Shown: positions 1-8,776 of the stretch, piece after piece
Layout: each line of letters starts with the position of its first letter
How positions within the stretch are numbered: the stretch's first letter is position 1
DNA from: Spirosoma fluviale
GTDB lineage: Bacteria > Bacteroidota > Bacteroidia > Cytophagales > Spirosomataceae
Assembly: GCF_900230225.1 (NCBI RefSeq)
Contig: NZ_OCNH01000001.1
Location: 1 to 64,000 of the forward strand
Reading direction: 5' to 3'
Length of the DNA: 64,000 nucleotides
The notes under the pieces: model-generated
What the model was told of the DNA's origin: nothing
Databases searched by the model: none
What the model saw: the letters and a program-made list of their open reading frames with translations, nothing else
Made by a program: the position numbers and the translations under genes

Positions 1-2216
1 TAGTTGAGCAGCACGCCCAGGCGGGCCAGTTGGGTGTCGGTGTACTGGCCCCGGGTCATCACCCGGTAGCAGTAGCTGGAGTCGGCCGAGAGGACCCGGC
101 TGGTGTTGCCATCGGCGGTGAAGGTGTCGGTTCCATCATCGGTGAAGGAGTAGGGCTGGGTCTGGACGGTTACTTCCCGGATCTTGTTGAAGGGGCCGTT
201 GGGGCCGCTCCGGCTGCGATACACGTCATGGACGCGGGCATCGTTGGACCAGGGCACGTTGGCCTGCCAGCTCAGGGTGACCTGCCGGTTGGCGGGGGTA
301 GCGCTGAGCCGGACGGAAGAAGCCGCTTCGGTGACGTCGAGCCGGGTAAGCTGGCCGGTGGCGGGGTCGGTGTAGAAGAACTCGATGCGGTAGCGGTAGG
401 GGTTGGCCGTAGTATTGAGGGTTGATGTGGAAGTGCCCCGGTCAACGAAGAGGGTGTCGGCGGCCGTTGGGCTGAGGGTGGTGTTGATGGTGGCGAGGGG
501 GGAGAAGTCGGTGCCGGTCAGTCCGGTGGCTCGCTGGAGTCGGTACTGGTAGGGTCCGCCCAGGTCGCCGGGGTTGAGTCCGATGGGTCGGGTCCAGCGG
601 ACGGTGATCTGTCCGTTGACCTCTCGGGTGGAGTCGACGGTGACCTGGGTGATGACCGGTGCCAGCAGGGGTAAGTTAAGACAGGCCTGGTTGGAGGCTA
701 GTGAAACGCCCCCATTGCTGCCGCCGTTAACGTCGGGGTAGACCGCCACCAGCCGATAGGCGTAAGCGATACCCCGGCGTAGGGAAGAAGTATCGGTATA
801 AGTTGTTGCCGTGATGGGCACGCGGGCAATCTGGACGTAGCCCGCCGGGACACCCGTTACACAAGGCTCTGGTGGCACGTCTTCGCAACCCTCCTTGCGA
901 TAGATCGATATAAAGGTGCCGGGGTTGCCACAGGAGTAGGGACTCCAGCTTAGCTGGATGGCTCGTCCGTTGGCCGTGGCGGTGGGCCGGGCCGTGAGGT
1001 TCTTGATGGAGGGTCCCACAATTTGGATGCGGAAGGTCTGGAACGACGTCAGGGCCGGGGTAGGTCTGGTAGGCACATCGGTGACTTTGAAGGTCACATC
1101 GTAAGGTGCCTGCCGAATCTGATTGCAGCTGGTTTGCCAGGAGAAGGTGGCTGTGGCGGGCTGGTTCTGGATGATGTCGCCGTTGATGAGTCGGGCGTAG
1201 GCGGGCGGGATCAGTTCGTTGGCGGGCAGGGGCAGTCGGTCGGCACCGATGTTGAAGACGCCCCCGAAACCGGCGATGATGACGCGCTGGCCATCGGGGT
1301 CGGTGGCGGTGATGGGCTGGGTGATGAGGGCCCCCGCTTCCACGCACAAGTCCGGTATCGGCTGGATAAGAGGCCGTTTATTCGGGCTGTCGACCACGAT
1401 GATCTGCATGTCGCGGGTGATCTCGCCGATGAGCACGCCATTTCGCCATTCCTCAATGATGAACGCAAAGTTGAACTGGCCAGTCTGACCGGGGGCGTCC
1501 CAGCAGAGTTCGCCGGTGATCGGGTTGATGCTGAAGGTTGGCGTACCACCATTTTCACTGGCGGTACTGAACTGCGTCGGGTTCTGATAGGAAGGGATAT
1601 TTCGACCGGTACAACTATTTTCGGTTGGCGATGTTTTGGGTACACTCAGCCGGTAAGCCAGGCTATCGCCATCGGCATCGAAGGCGGCCGGGTTGTGGCA
1701 AAATTTCTGGCCCACCCGACCTGAATCCAGCGGTGGGTTGAGCATTACCGGGGTTGAGTTGGCCAACAGCGCGGCATTGATGCTGATCGTTGTGGAAACG
1801 AAAAAGGGAAGCCGTTCCGACTGACCCGCCGGGGGAAGATTGAGGGTGTTGTTATTGCGGTTAACGACCGTTATCCCGATGGTGTAGGTGCCGGGGCCGG
1901 GGTAAGTATGGACTGTTTTGTAGGTATTGATGGAGGAAGTATTTCGGTTGATAAAAATTCGCTGGCTACGTTCGACCACCGCCGTTGTGCCATCACCAAA
2001 GCAGATGGTGTAGCTGTTTGCCGCATCGGCAGCTAGCTTACCGCCGGGAGTTTCGTCGAAGTAGGCCGTAAAAGTAATCTCGTAGGTTAAAGCGGTTCGG
2101 GAGGTTCGCTTGGTCGTAATTTCACCCGCCCGTACGTGGGAGGCCTGACTGAGTGTAGGCTTTAGGGTAATGCAAAAAAAAAGTAGTATAACGTTGAGTA
2201 AGTAGATAGGCCGCAT
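1..2216 (-). CDS. Large secreted gliding/T9SS-type protein, C-terminal part missing
   Basis: The frame is open from the ATG at 2216 to the left edge, giving 738 visible codons and no stop, so the 3' end lies outside the window. Residues 1-24 are a signal peptide (MRPIYLLNVILLFFCITLKP). The mature protein begins SHVRAGEI, the usual opening of very long Cytophagales proteins annotated as gliding motility-associated C-terminal domain proteins. A PKD-like segment with TYPGPGTYTI follows near residue 95, then cadherin/Ig-like stretches, then fibronectin type III-like repeats with LSW and RWTRP strands. The protein is probably exported across the outer membrane by the type IX system, but the sorting domain that would prove this is not visible. 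Codon choice becomes strongly C-ending (ACC, GCC, CTC) in the part nearest the window edge. It follows the ATP-grasp gene in the same direction, separated by a repeat-rich gap. Confidence 0.8.
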   Translation of the reverse strand, partial: MRPIYLLNVILLFFCITLKPTLSQASHVRAGEITTKRTSRTALTYEITFTAYFDETPGGKLAADAANSYTICFGDGTTAVVERSQRIFINRNTSSINTYKTVHTYPGPGTYTIGITVVNRNNNTLNLPPAGQSERLPFFVSTTISINAALLANSTPVMLNPPLDSGRVGQKFCHNPAAFDADGDSLAYRLSVPKTSPTENSCTGRNIPSYQNPTQFSTASENGGTPTFSINPITGELCWDAPGQTGQFNFAFIIEEWRNGVLIGEITRDMQIIVVDSPNKRPLIQPIPDLCVEAGALITQPITATDPDGQRVIIAGFGGVFNIGADRLPLPANELIPPAYARLINGDIIQNQPATATFSWQTSCNQIRQAPYDVTFKVTDVPTRPTPALTSFQTFRIQIVGPSIKNLTARPTATANGRAIQLSWSPYSCGNPGTFISIYRKEGCEDVPPEPCVTGVPAGYVQIARVPITATTYTDTSSLRRGIAYAYRLVAVYPDVNGGSNGGVSLASNQACLNLPLLAPVITQVTVDSTREVNGQITVRWTRPIGLNPGDLGGPYQYRLQRATGLTGTDFSPLATINTTLSPTAADTLFVDRGTSTSTLNTTANPYRYRIEFFYTDPATGQLTRLDVTEAASSVRLSATPANRQVTLSWQANVPWSNDARVHDVYRSRSGPNGPFNKIREVTVQTQPYSFTDDGTDTFTADGNTSRVLSADSSYCYRVMTRGQYTDTQLARLGVLLN

Positions 2217-2268
2217 AGATTCCAGCTGTTTCAGCTAAAACGTTTTTGGCCGGGAAAGAGTATATGAT

Positions 2269-2368
2269 GGTTATTGGTTAATGGTGATTAGTTAATGAGT
2301 AGATGATAGTGGGGCTGGACTATTTCCCAATAACCAATAACCAATAACCAATAACCAATAACCAATAA
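2269..2368. repeat. Heptamer array forming one arm of an imperfect inverted repeat
   Basis: Six tandem copies of CCAATAA fill 2327-2368 and end exactly at the stop codon (2369-2371) of the ATP-grasp gene. The region 2269-2297 carries the complementary words GGTTATTGG and ATTAGTTAAT, so a hairpin can form. It lies just after the ATP-grasp gene in its direction of transcription, which fits a terminator role. Similar heptamer-based hairpins occur elsewhere in the window. Confidence 0.7.
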
Positions 2369-3874
2369 CTAATACAACACCCACGTATCCTTACCGCCAC
2401 CGCCTTGTGAAGAGTTGACCACGAGGGAGCCTTTGCGCAGGGCTACACGGGTAAGACCACCGGGAATAACGTTGACGCCGTCGCCATAGAGGATATATGG
2501 TCGCAGATCGACGTGTCGGCCTTCGGCATGGTCGCCGACGATGCAGGGCACGCGCGACAGCGAAATCGTTGGCTGGGCGATGTAATTACGGGGGTTCTCC
2601 TTGATCTTCTGACGGAATAATTCGTGTTCTTCCGATGTCGCTTTCGGGCCGATAAGCATACCGTAGCCCCCCGCTTCGTTCGCTTCTTTTACCACCAGTT
2701 TCTCGATGTTTTCCATGACATAGGCGCAGTCTTCCTCTTCTCGGCAGATGTACGTTTTTACATTGGGAATGATGGCTTCTTCGCCCATGTAGTATTTGAT
2801 AATACGCGGTACATACGCGTAAATCACTTTGTCGTCGGCAACACCGGTTCCGGGAGCGTTGGCCAGTGCAACACGCCCTTTTTTGTAGACCTCAAAAATG
2901 CCCGGTACGCCAATCATCGAATCCGGGTTGAAGGCTTTGGGGTCCAGAAAGGTATCATCGATACGGCGGTAAATGACGTCGACGATCTGAAAGCCTTTAG
3001 TTGTACGCATTTTAACATAACCGCCTGATACGACCAGATCACGCGCTTCGACCAGTTCAACACCCATCTGCTGAGCCAGATACGAATGCTCGAAGTAAGC
3101 CGAATTATAGATACCCGGTGTCAGAACGACTACGGTTGGGTTTGGGCGGTCGGCAATGTACTGCAACATCTGCAATAGTCGCGTTGGGTAGTCAGAAACC
3201 GGTCGAACGCCCGTTTGGGCCAGTACATCGGGGAAAGTCTGCTTGTTGAGTTCGCGGTTTTCGAGCATGTACGATACCCCCGACGGACAACGGAGGTTAT
3301 CTTCAAGTACCATCATGGTGCCATCTTCGCCCCGGATCAGGTCCGTGCCGGTAATATGGCACCAGATGCCTTTAGGCGGTTTTACACCCAGGCAACCCGG
3401 TAAAAATGATTTGCTGGATTCGATAAGATCGCGGGGAACAACGCCGTCGTTCAGAATATTCTGATCGTTGTAGACGTCGTCCAGAAACATATTGATGGCT
3501 TTAATCCGCTGGATGAGTCCCGCTTCGAGCCGGTCCCACTCGGCCGATTCAATGATGCGGGGGATGATGTCGATGGGCATGATCCGCTCGGTACCTTCGC
3601 CTTCCGAATAGACATTGAAGGTAATGCCCATGCTCATGAGCGCCCGTTCGGCTGCATGCTGTCGCCCAATGAGATCCTCGCGGGTAAGTTGCTCAACGCG
3701 CTGCTGGAAAGGAGCGTAGCCTGCCCGTACCTGCATCTCACTGGCGAACATCTCATCAAAAAAGTTTTCAGTCTGGTAATCGCTGAACGAAAAATTGGCA
3801 TTGGCCTGGCCCTGTGACTGGGTCTTGCCGTTGAGTGTCTGCGATTGGGATTGACGGGCGTTTTGTTTTTTCAT
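2369..3874 (-). CDS. Circularly permuted ATP-grasp protein (DUF404/DUF407)
   Basis: This 501-residue protein belongs to the circularly permuted type 2 ATP-grasp family, predicted ATP-dependent ligases thought to form amide bonds with an unknown peptide or amino acid substrate. Family features are the GGYGMLIGP loop, GRHVDLRPYILYG, and the C-terminal segment NVIPGGLTRVALRKG followed by SSQGGGGKDTWV. The start MKKQNARQ at 3874 is preferred to the upstream ATG at 3919, which adds only 15 uncharacteristic residues. The N-terminal 25 residues are Gln/Asn-rich. In many bacteria this gene is followed by an alpha-E (DUF403) gene and a transglutaminase-like gene; neither is adjacent here. Confidence 0.85.
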   Translation of the reverse strand: MKKQNARQSQSQTLNGKTQSQGQANANFSFSDYQTENFFDEMFASEMQVRAGYAPFQQRVEQLTREDLIGRQHAAERALMSMGITFNVYSEGEGTERIMPIDIIPRIIESAEWDRLEAGLIQRIKAINMFLDDVYNDQNILNDGVVPRDLIESSKSFLPGCLGVKPPKGIWCHITGTDLIRGEDGTMMVLEDNLRCPSGVSYMLENRELNKQTFPDVLAQTGVRPVSDYPTRLLQMLQYIADRPNPTVVVLTPGIYNSAYFEHSYLAQQMGVELVEARDLVVSGGYVKMRTTKGFQIVDVIYRRIDDTFLDPKAFNPDSMIGVPGIFEVYKKGRVALANAPGTGVADDKVIYAYVPRIIKYYMGEEAIIPNVKTYICREEEDCAYVMENIEKLVVKEANEAGGYGMLIGPKATSEEHELFRQKIKENPRNYIAQPTISLSRVPCIVGDHAEGRHVDLRPYILYGDGVNVIPGGLTRVALRKGSLVVNSSQGGGGKDTWVLY

Positions 3875-4217
3875 GGAACAATATATTGTAACGATGCTTA
3901 ATTGCCAAACAGAACCCACTTGGCCGCTGGAATGTACAAATAAAGGATTGTAAAAGTAAAGTTCTGAGTTCCATTATTTGCCATCGGTTATAAATTCATC
4001 ACATCTGAGGTACCGAAAGTAGCCAGTTTTTGGCTTTTGTAAATATCCTTTGTTGCACAGCAACCTGGGGAGCGCCTATTGATCAGTTTAATTAAAATTC
4101 GCTTTAGGTTGCAACGCTAACCCCTTGAGGGTCGTATAGTGAGAAATGCCGAAAAACGAGCTCGGATATCGTTTAGTTTCTTATTGTATTTTTTTAACAA
4201 AACAACCCAGAGCTTTT
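3875..4217. other. Divergent intergenic region
   Basis: The 343 bases between two divergently transcribed genes must hold both promoters. I see no convincing TTTG/TAnnTTTG pair. The only structure noted is a small 5-bp hairpin (GTTGC-aca-GCAAC) near 4053. No additional gene is supported. Confidence 0.5.
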
Positions 4218-4895
4218 ATGAAAAAGTTGCTTGTGTTTAGTTTTATAGCGGCCCTCGTGGTGTGCCTGAATGCGTGTACCAAAAATGCTGTCGACCCTAC
4301 ATCGGCTACTGCGTCTGCTCGTACGGCTGGTGTGACCAGCACATCGGCTACCGGGCCGCGTAGCCTGACAGCCGTAGATGTCGCCACGCTACCGGCTTCC
4401 ATCACAACATACATTACAACGACTTACACGGGAGCAACCGTTAAAGAAGCGTTCAACGATAAACAGGGGAATTATGTAGTCGCTATTACCGTAGGTAGCT
4501 CGGTCAAGTTATTGTTATTCAACGCCAGCGGTACGTTTGTGAAAGCCGTTGACGGTAAACGGGGCCACGCTCCTGGCGATTCTGCACATCATGTACGGCG
4601 GGACTCACTCCGTCACACGCGTGGTGATTCAACGCATCATGCGCCCGGCGATACGCTCCATCGCCCTCGTCCCGGAAAAGGCACGAGCTTGACAATCGTA
4701 GCGGCATCGAGTCTGCCAGCGGCCATTACAGCATACATCAATACGAACTATGCCGGGGCTACGATCAATAAAGCCGCTCAGGAAGCAACGACCAACAATT
4801 ACATCGTCTACATAACCACCGCCGATAACAAGCGGGTTGTTTTAGTCTTTGGTTCGGACGGTACGTTCAAGCGAGCCGTAAAAGGAAATAAGTGA
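4218..4895 (+). CDS. Lipoprotein with two PepSY-like repeats and a His-rich linker
   Basis: The 225-residue protein starts at 4218 (MKKLLVFSF), where a lipoprotein signal peptide ends in the lipobox LNAC; the upstream ATG at 4146 would bury this signal. Two similar modules, LPASITTYITTTYTGATV and LPAAITAYINTNYAGATI, each continue into beta strands ending in F-V/K-K/R-AV. They resemble the small PepSY-like fold common in Bacteroidota periplasmic proteins. Between them, at about residues 116-150, lies an Arg/His-rich linker built from degenerate units GDSAHH, RDSLRH, GDSTHH, GDTLHR. The protein is probably anchored in a membrane facing the periplasm. Its function is unknown; metal or polyanion binding by the linker is only a guess. 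A strong terminator follows. Confidence 0.75.
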   Translation: MKKLLVFSFIAALVVCLNACTKNAVDPTSATASARTAGVTSTSATGPRSLTAVDVATLPASITTYITTTYTGATVKEAFNDKQGNYVVAITVGSSVKLLLFNASGTFVKAVDGKRGHAPGDSAHHVRRDSLRHTRGDSTHHAPGDTLHRPRPGKGTSLTIVAASSLPAAITAYINTNYAGATINKAAQEATTNNYIVYITTADNKRVVLVFGSDGTFKRAVKGNK

Positions 4896-4910
4896 TTATT
4901 GGTGAGTGAT

Positions 4911-4953
4911 TTAACGAAAAAAGCCTGCGTCAGATGCAGGCTTTTTTCGTTAA
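4911..4953 (+). terminator. Intrinsic terminator
   Basis: Perfect 18-bp arms (4911-4928 and 4936-4953) enclose a 7-base loop. The arms carry A and T tracts so the stem can be followed by a U run in either direction. It lies 16 bases after the lipoprotein stop codon. Confidence 0.9.
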
Positions 4954-5021
4954 ATCTTATTAACGGATACGAGCCAGAACAGGGCTGTATGTACTATTGT
5001 GCTTTATTAACTACTTAATCA

Positions 5022-5639
5022 ATGTTTATGAAAGCATTCATATGTACCTGCCTGATCCTTTTAACGAGCTTAACCGTGGTAAGTGCCCAAACCGAGAAAG
5101 GACGCTGGACCGTTGGCGCCACCGTTGGCAATTTTACATATTACAAGAAAGACACGTATCGTTCATTTTCGGCTAATTTGACCCCATCGGCAGGTTACTT
5201 CCCGGTAAATAATCTGGAAGTCGGTACCGGTATACCGCTTAGTTTAAGCAAGAGTAAATACGCAAATTTCAATGGGGACGCAAAAGCCAGCAATGTCTCT
5301 TTTGGGCTGTCTCCTTACGTGCGCTATTATTTCGGAAGTTCTAAGCTAAAGCCTTTCGTTGGTCTGGCGTATGGCTATTCCTGGACAAGTATACGCAACC
5401 GCGATTCAAATCAGGACCTTAAGGGAAAGGGCTTTACCTCTACCCTTACGCCAACCGTGGGTGTTGCCTACTTTATCAATCGTACCGTTGCGTTGAATGC
5501 CAGTGTGAATTATATCTCTCAGAAATACAAGACAGCCAATGCCTATTATAACAGCGGTGGTACTCAGATAGAGGTTCCTGTGTCAACAACCAACTACATG
5601 AGTCTGGGAATTGGTTTTCAGATTTTTCTGGGCCAGTAA
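5022..5639 (+). CDS. Outer-membrane beta-barrel protein
   Basis: The protein has 205 residues, or 203 if the second Met at 5028 is used. It has a signal peptide ending VVSAQ near residue 23, followed by alternating aromatic/hydrophobic strands such as WTVGATVGNFTYY, FGLSPYVRYYF, LKPFVGLAYGYSW, STLTPTVGVAYFI and a C-terminal YMSLGIGFQIFLGQ. This is the pattern of a small 8-stranded OmpA/OmpW-like barrel of the outer membrane beta-barrel domain family. No ligand can be inferred. The gene stands alone and converges on the aldo/keto reductase gene, sharing its terminator hairpin. Confidence 0.8.
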   Translation: MFMKAFICTCLILLTSLTVVSAQTEKGRWTVGATVGNFTYYKKDTYRSFSANLTPSAGYFPVNNLEVGTGIPLSLSKSKYANFNGDAKASNVSFGLSPYVRYYFGSSKLKPFVGLAYGYSWTSIRNRDSNQDLKGKGFTSTLTPTVGVAYFINRTVALNASVNYISQKYKTANAYYNSGGTQIEVPVSTTNYMSLGIGFQIFLGQ

Positions 5640-5683
5640 GAACTGTAGTGGCGGATTCTCAAACCCGCCACTACAGTTCTTAC
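5636..5683. terminator. Bidirectional terminator with both stop codons in the stem
   Basis: Perfect 19-bp arms at 5636-5654 and 5665-5683 enclose a 10-base loop. The forward gene's TAA (5637-5639) lies in the left arm, and the reverse gene's stop codon (5680-5682) lies in the right arm. It serves both convergent genes. Confidence 0.85.
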
Positions 5684-6666
5684 CACAGGTAATGAACCGG
5701 ATTTTTGATGTGCTCGTCGTAGATTTTCTTCACGGTAGCCAGTTGTTCAGCCGTAGGAACGGGGCGGTCCATCGCTTGCAGATTGGAAGTCAGATGCTCG
5801 GGCTTCGAGGCACCGGGAATAATGCAGCTCACGGCATCGAAGGTCAATATCCAGCGTAGGGCATCGGGTGCCAGATTGGTATCGTCGGGAAAGACAGCCC
5901 GTAATTTATTGACGGCCGCCAGTCCCGTTTCATAATCCACGCCCGAAAACGTTTCACCTTTATCGAAAGCAGCTCCCTGCCGGTTAAAATTTCGGTGGTC
6001 GTCGGCCGAAAAAGTAGTGTCGGCGCTGAACTTGCCCGTGAGCAAACCACTCGCCAGCGGCACCCGGACAATAATGCCAACATCGCGTCGGAGTGCTTCG
6101 GTAAAGAAAAGCTCAGCCGGTCGTTGCCGGAACATGTTGAAGATAATCTGTACCGTAGTCACGTTGGAAAACTCAATGGCTTTCAGGCCTTCTTCCACTT
6201 TCTCGACACTAACGCCCAGGTTCTGAATTTTACCTTCGTCTTTCAATCGGTCAAACAGCTCAAAAATCTCGGGCCGGTAGAAAACCTCGGTTGGCGGGCA
6301 GTGCAGTTGAATCAGATCCAGGGTTTCCAGCCCCATGTTTTGCAGACTGTCTTCCACAAATTGGCGCAAGGCAGCGGGTTGGTAGGCCTCGCTCGTGTGC
6401 GGCTGCAACCGCCGACCGCATTTAGTAGCCACGTAAATCTGTTCGGACCGGGAGCGAACCAGCCGCCCAACGGCTTTTTCACTTTCGCCATCGCCATACA
6501 CATCGGCGGTGTCGATGAAATTAATACCGGCATCAACGGCATCGTTGAGAATACGGTCGGCGTTTTCGTGGCTGAATGGGTCGCCCCATTTGCCGCCAAC
6601 CTGCCAGGTTCCCAGACTGATTTCGGAAATGCTAAAACCGGTCTTGCCAAGTTTTCGATAGTTCAT
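5680..6666 (-). CDS. Aldo/keto reductase
   Basis: This 328-residue protein is a full-length aldo/keto reductase, a cytosolic NADPH-dependent (beta/alpha)8-barrel enzyme that reduces aldehydes and ketones. The catalytic tetrad is visible: Asp52 in DTADVYG, Tyr57, Lys82 in VATKCGRR and His122 in QLHCPP. The C-terminal cofactor segment IIPGASKPEHLTSNL is also present. Overall it resembles the YajO/IolS-type group with the start motif MNYRKLGKTGFSISEISLGTW. The physiological substrate cannot be told. The downstream neighbour is convergent, and a MITE-like element lies upstream. Confidence 0.93.
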   Translation of the reverse strand: MNYRKLGKTGFSISEISLGTWQVGGKWGDPFSHENADRILNDAVDAGINFIDTADVYGDGESEKAVGRLVRSRSEQIYVATKCGRRLQPHTSEAYQPAALRQFVEDSLQNMGLETLDLIQLHCPPTEVFYRPEIFELFDRLKDEGKIQNLGVSVEKVEEGLKAIEFSNVTTVQIIFNMFRQRPAELFFTEALRRDVGIIVRVPLASGLLTGKFSADTTFSADDHRNFNRQGAAFDKGETFSGVDYETGLAAVNKLRAVFPDDTNLAPDALRWILTFDAVSCIIPGASKPEHLTSNLQAMDRPVPTAEQLATVKKIYDEHIKNPVHYLW

Positions 6667-6721
6667 AAATGATTGACAGTTAGTTTGCTAAGGGTTAACT
6701 AAAGCCTATAAGATTTTTACA

Positions 6722-6894
6722 GAACCTGTTTAAATTTTTATTTTTTAAGTTGAATTGTGCGTTTCTTGTCATCCCGAGGAACGAGGGATCTTCGGTAGGA
6801 GGACTATTTTTTTATTCTTACCGAAGATCCCTCGTTCCTCGGGATGACAAAAAGTACTTATTGCTAACTTATTTATGAAAGTATAGACAGGTTC
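6722..6894. mobile_element. MITE-like palindromic element, copy 1
   Basis: The 173-bp element has termini GAACCTGT (6722-6729) and ACAGGTTC (6887-6894) and is an imperfect palindrome throughout. Its core contains TCATCCCGAGGAACGAGGGA and the inverse. The flanking triplet ACA occurs on both sides (6719-6721 and 6895-6897), as expected for a 3-bp target duplication. The right terminus overlaps the stop codon of the LDH2 gene. It encodes no protein. Copy 2 is at 44921-45090. Confidence 0.75.
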
Positions 6895-7960
6895 ACAATT
6901 TCACGCCGAATCGTTCGCCGAGTTCTTCCAGGCTTTTTATGACCGGCTCTACCACGGGAATGCCGTTGGCCAATCGTTCGGCTTCCATCGTGCGTTCGGG
7001 ATCGCCGGGAATCAATACCTGCTTTCCGTCAACGGCTTTGGCCTGCCGAAATCGCTGAATCCAGGTGTCCATGTGCGTTTTAAACTCGTCGGCGGGCCGG
7101 AAGGCGTCGATGCGCATGGCCCCGAAGAAATGCCCGGTTCCAACGCCCACACCTTCGTTGGACTGCATAAACCCGGCGGTCGCGAACGGCGGAACCCAGG
7201 GGCCGTAGTTCGCCCCCGACAGCACGCCCGAAAAAATATCGACAATAGCACCCAGCCCATAACCTTTATGTGAGCCGTGTTCGCGGTCGGTGCCGAGCGG
7301 CAGTAGTGCCCCGCCATTTCGAACGGCGTTGGCATCGGTAGTGGGTTGGCCTTCGGCGTTTTGCGCCCATCCTTCGGGAATATCCTGTCCTTTGCGTTGC
7401 AGGATTTCGAGTTTACCATAGGCCACCGCCGTTGAGGCAAAATCGGCCAAAAACGTTGGTTCGGTAGCGGCCGGAATCGCCACGGCAATGGGGTTGGTTC
7501 CCAGTAGTTTATCCAGCGAAAACGTAGGCGCTACGAGTGGTGCTGCGTGGGTCATGGCCTGACCAATCATATCGTGTTCTGTTGCCAGCAGCGCATGGTA
7601 CCCGGCAATGCCGAAGTGGTTGGAGTTGCGCACCGCCACCCAGCCGGTTCCGGCAACCCTGGCTTTTTCAATAGCTACCTGCATGGCCCAGGGTCCAACA
7701 ACCAGACCCAGGCCACGGTCGCCGTCAACGACCGCCGTGGATGGGGTTTCATGAACCACGCGAATGTGCGGGGTTGGGTTGATGCGGCCCAGGTCGTACA
7801 GGCGGACGTACCCTGGTAAACGGGCTACCCCATGCGAATCGACGCCCCGCAAGTCGGCACTAACGAGGACGTCAGTAGCTAAACGCGCATCGGTTTCTGA
7901 GCAGCCGAGTGCTATGAATATTTGTTCGGTAAACGTTCGGAGTTGGTTGGCGGTAATCAT
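6893..7960 (-). CDS. LDH2-type malate/lactate/ureidoglycolate dehydrogenase
   Basis: This 355-residue protein belongs to the LDH2/MDH2 oxidoreductase family: cytosolic NAD(P)-dependent dehydrogenases with a fold unlike classical malate dehydrogenase, acting on malate, L-lactate, ureidoglycolate or sugar-acid-derived 2-hydroxyacids. The catalytic His is His43 in DSHGVARLPGY. Other family motifs are VRNSNHFGIAGYHAL, GTNPIAVAIP, and the C-terminal IPGDPERTMEAERL. The start MITANQLRTF at 7960 is the only reasonable one. The TGA stop at 6893-6895 lies in the terminal repeat of the MITE-like element, so the element's insertion may have reset the last codons. The exact substrate is not determinable. 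Confidence 0.9.
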   Translation of the reverse strand: MITANQLRTFTEQIFIALGCSETDARLATDVLVSADLRGVDSHGVARLPGYVRLYDLGRINPTPHIRVVHETPSTAVVDGDRGLGLVVGPWAMQVAIEKARVAGTGWVAVRNSNHFGIAGYHALLATEHDMIGQAMTHAAPLVAPTFSLDKLLGTNPIAVAIPAATEPTFLADFASTAVAYGKLEILQRKGQDIPEGWAQNAEGQPTTDANAVRNGGALLPLGTDREHGSHKGYGLGAIVDIFSGVLSGANYGPWVPPFATAGFMQSNEGVGVGTGHFFGAMRIDAFRPADEFKTHMDTWIQRFRQAKAVDGKQVLIPGDPERTMEAERLANGIPVVEPVIKSLEELGERFGVKL

Positions 7961-8065
7961 GCCCGCAAATTAGCCAACACTTCGCGAATGGGTTAAATTT
8001 TTCTAAAAAACGGGCCCGCTATCCTATTTTTCCTGTTATTGACAACAAGTTCAACTAGTCGCTTT

Positions 8066-8647
8066 ATGAAATTTAACTTTCGATGGCTCTTTAGTCTGGT
8101 TTTTGTTTTTGTGGGGCACTTTGCCATTGCTCAACCGCAGGACACGCTCACAACGGAGCAACTTCTGCAACGTAAGGGCACGGCGTTCGCTGCCCTGATC
8201 CGCCCGTCCCGGTATCTGGCTCTCGACGTAAACCATGTGATTGGCGGCTTTCGGCGCTACCGTTTTTTTGTGGGGGATGAACTGCATTTCAAAGCCGGGG
8301 ACGAAAAATACCGGGAACAATTGTACGATGTAACGGACAGTACATTCAGTGTACTGATGGCCAATCAGGTCATGAATCGGGATGAACCCGTAACCTTCCG
8401 GTTCAACGATGTGCAGATGGTTTATCTGAACAGGCGTATCCCATTCATCACCGCTGCGGGCACGCTCTTTCCCATTGCTGGTGGCGTCTATTTATTAGCC
8501 GATATTGTTAATAACAGAGGCTTTTACAGCAATACATTGCCTGTTGTAGGGACGTTGGTACTAAGCGGGGCGTTCTTTCAGATCATCAGTAATCCACGCA
8601 TTCGGATCAACAAAAATCATCGACTTAAAGTACTTCGAACGTATTGA
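8066..8647 (+). CDS. Uncharacterised exported protein with hydrophobic C-terminal segments
   Basis: Not recognised. The start at 8066 (MKFNFRW) puts a signal peptide ending HFAIAQ at the N terminus; an upstream ATG at 8039 would add nine residues. The 193-residue product has an N-terminal soluble region with YRFFVGDELHFKAGDEKYREQLYDVTDSTFSVL, which looks like a small beta domain. Two hydrophobic helices follow (PFITAAGTLFPIAGGVYLLADIV and TLPVVGTLVLSGAFFQII), then a basic tail. It is probably an inner-membrane protein with a periplasmic N-terminal domain. It is monocistronic and upstream of the GH13-like gene. Confidence 0.65.
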   Translation: MKFNFRWLFSLVFVFVGHFAIAQPQDTLTTEQLLQRKGTAFAALIRPSRYLALDVNHVIGGFRRYRFFVGDELHFKAGDEKYREQLYDVTDSTFSVLMANQVMNRDEPVTFRFNDVQMVYLNRRIPFITAAGTLFPIAGGVYLLADIVNNRGFYSNTLPVVGTLVLSGAFFQIISNPRIRINKNHRLKVLRTY

Positions 8648-8776
8648 TGGTATACCGTATCGCTGAGAAAGGCTGCGTTGGTATACATGTAACCGTATCC
8701 TTGAAAAAGACAGTTTTAAATAAGAATTGTGGGTGAAACGGTTATTTCTGTGTCCTTTTGACACAAAAGGATAGTG

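Noticed and set aside
727..1724. Long frames on both strands overlapping the giant gene
   Set aside because: They are shadows of the 738-codon frame in a GC-rich region; the translations are Arg/Pro-rich or lack motifs.
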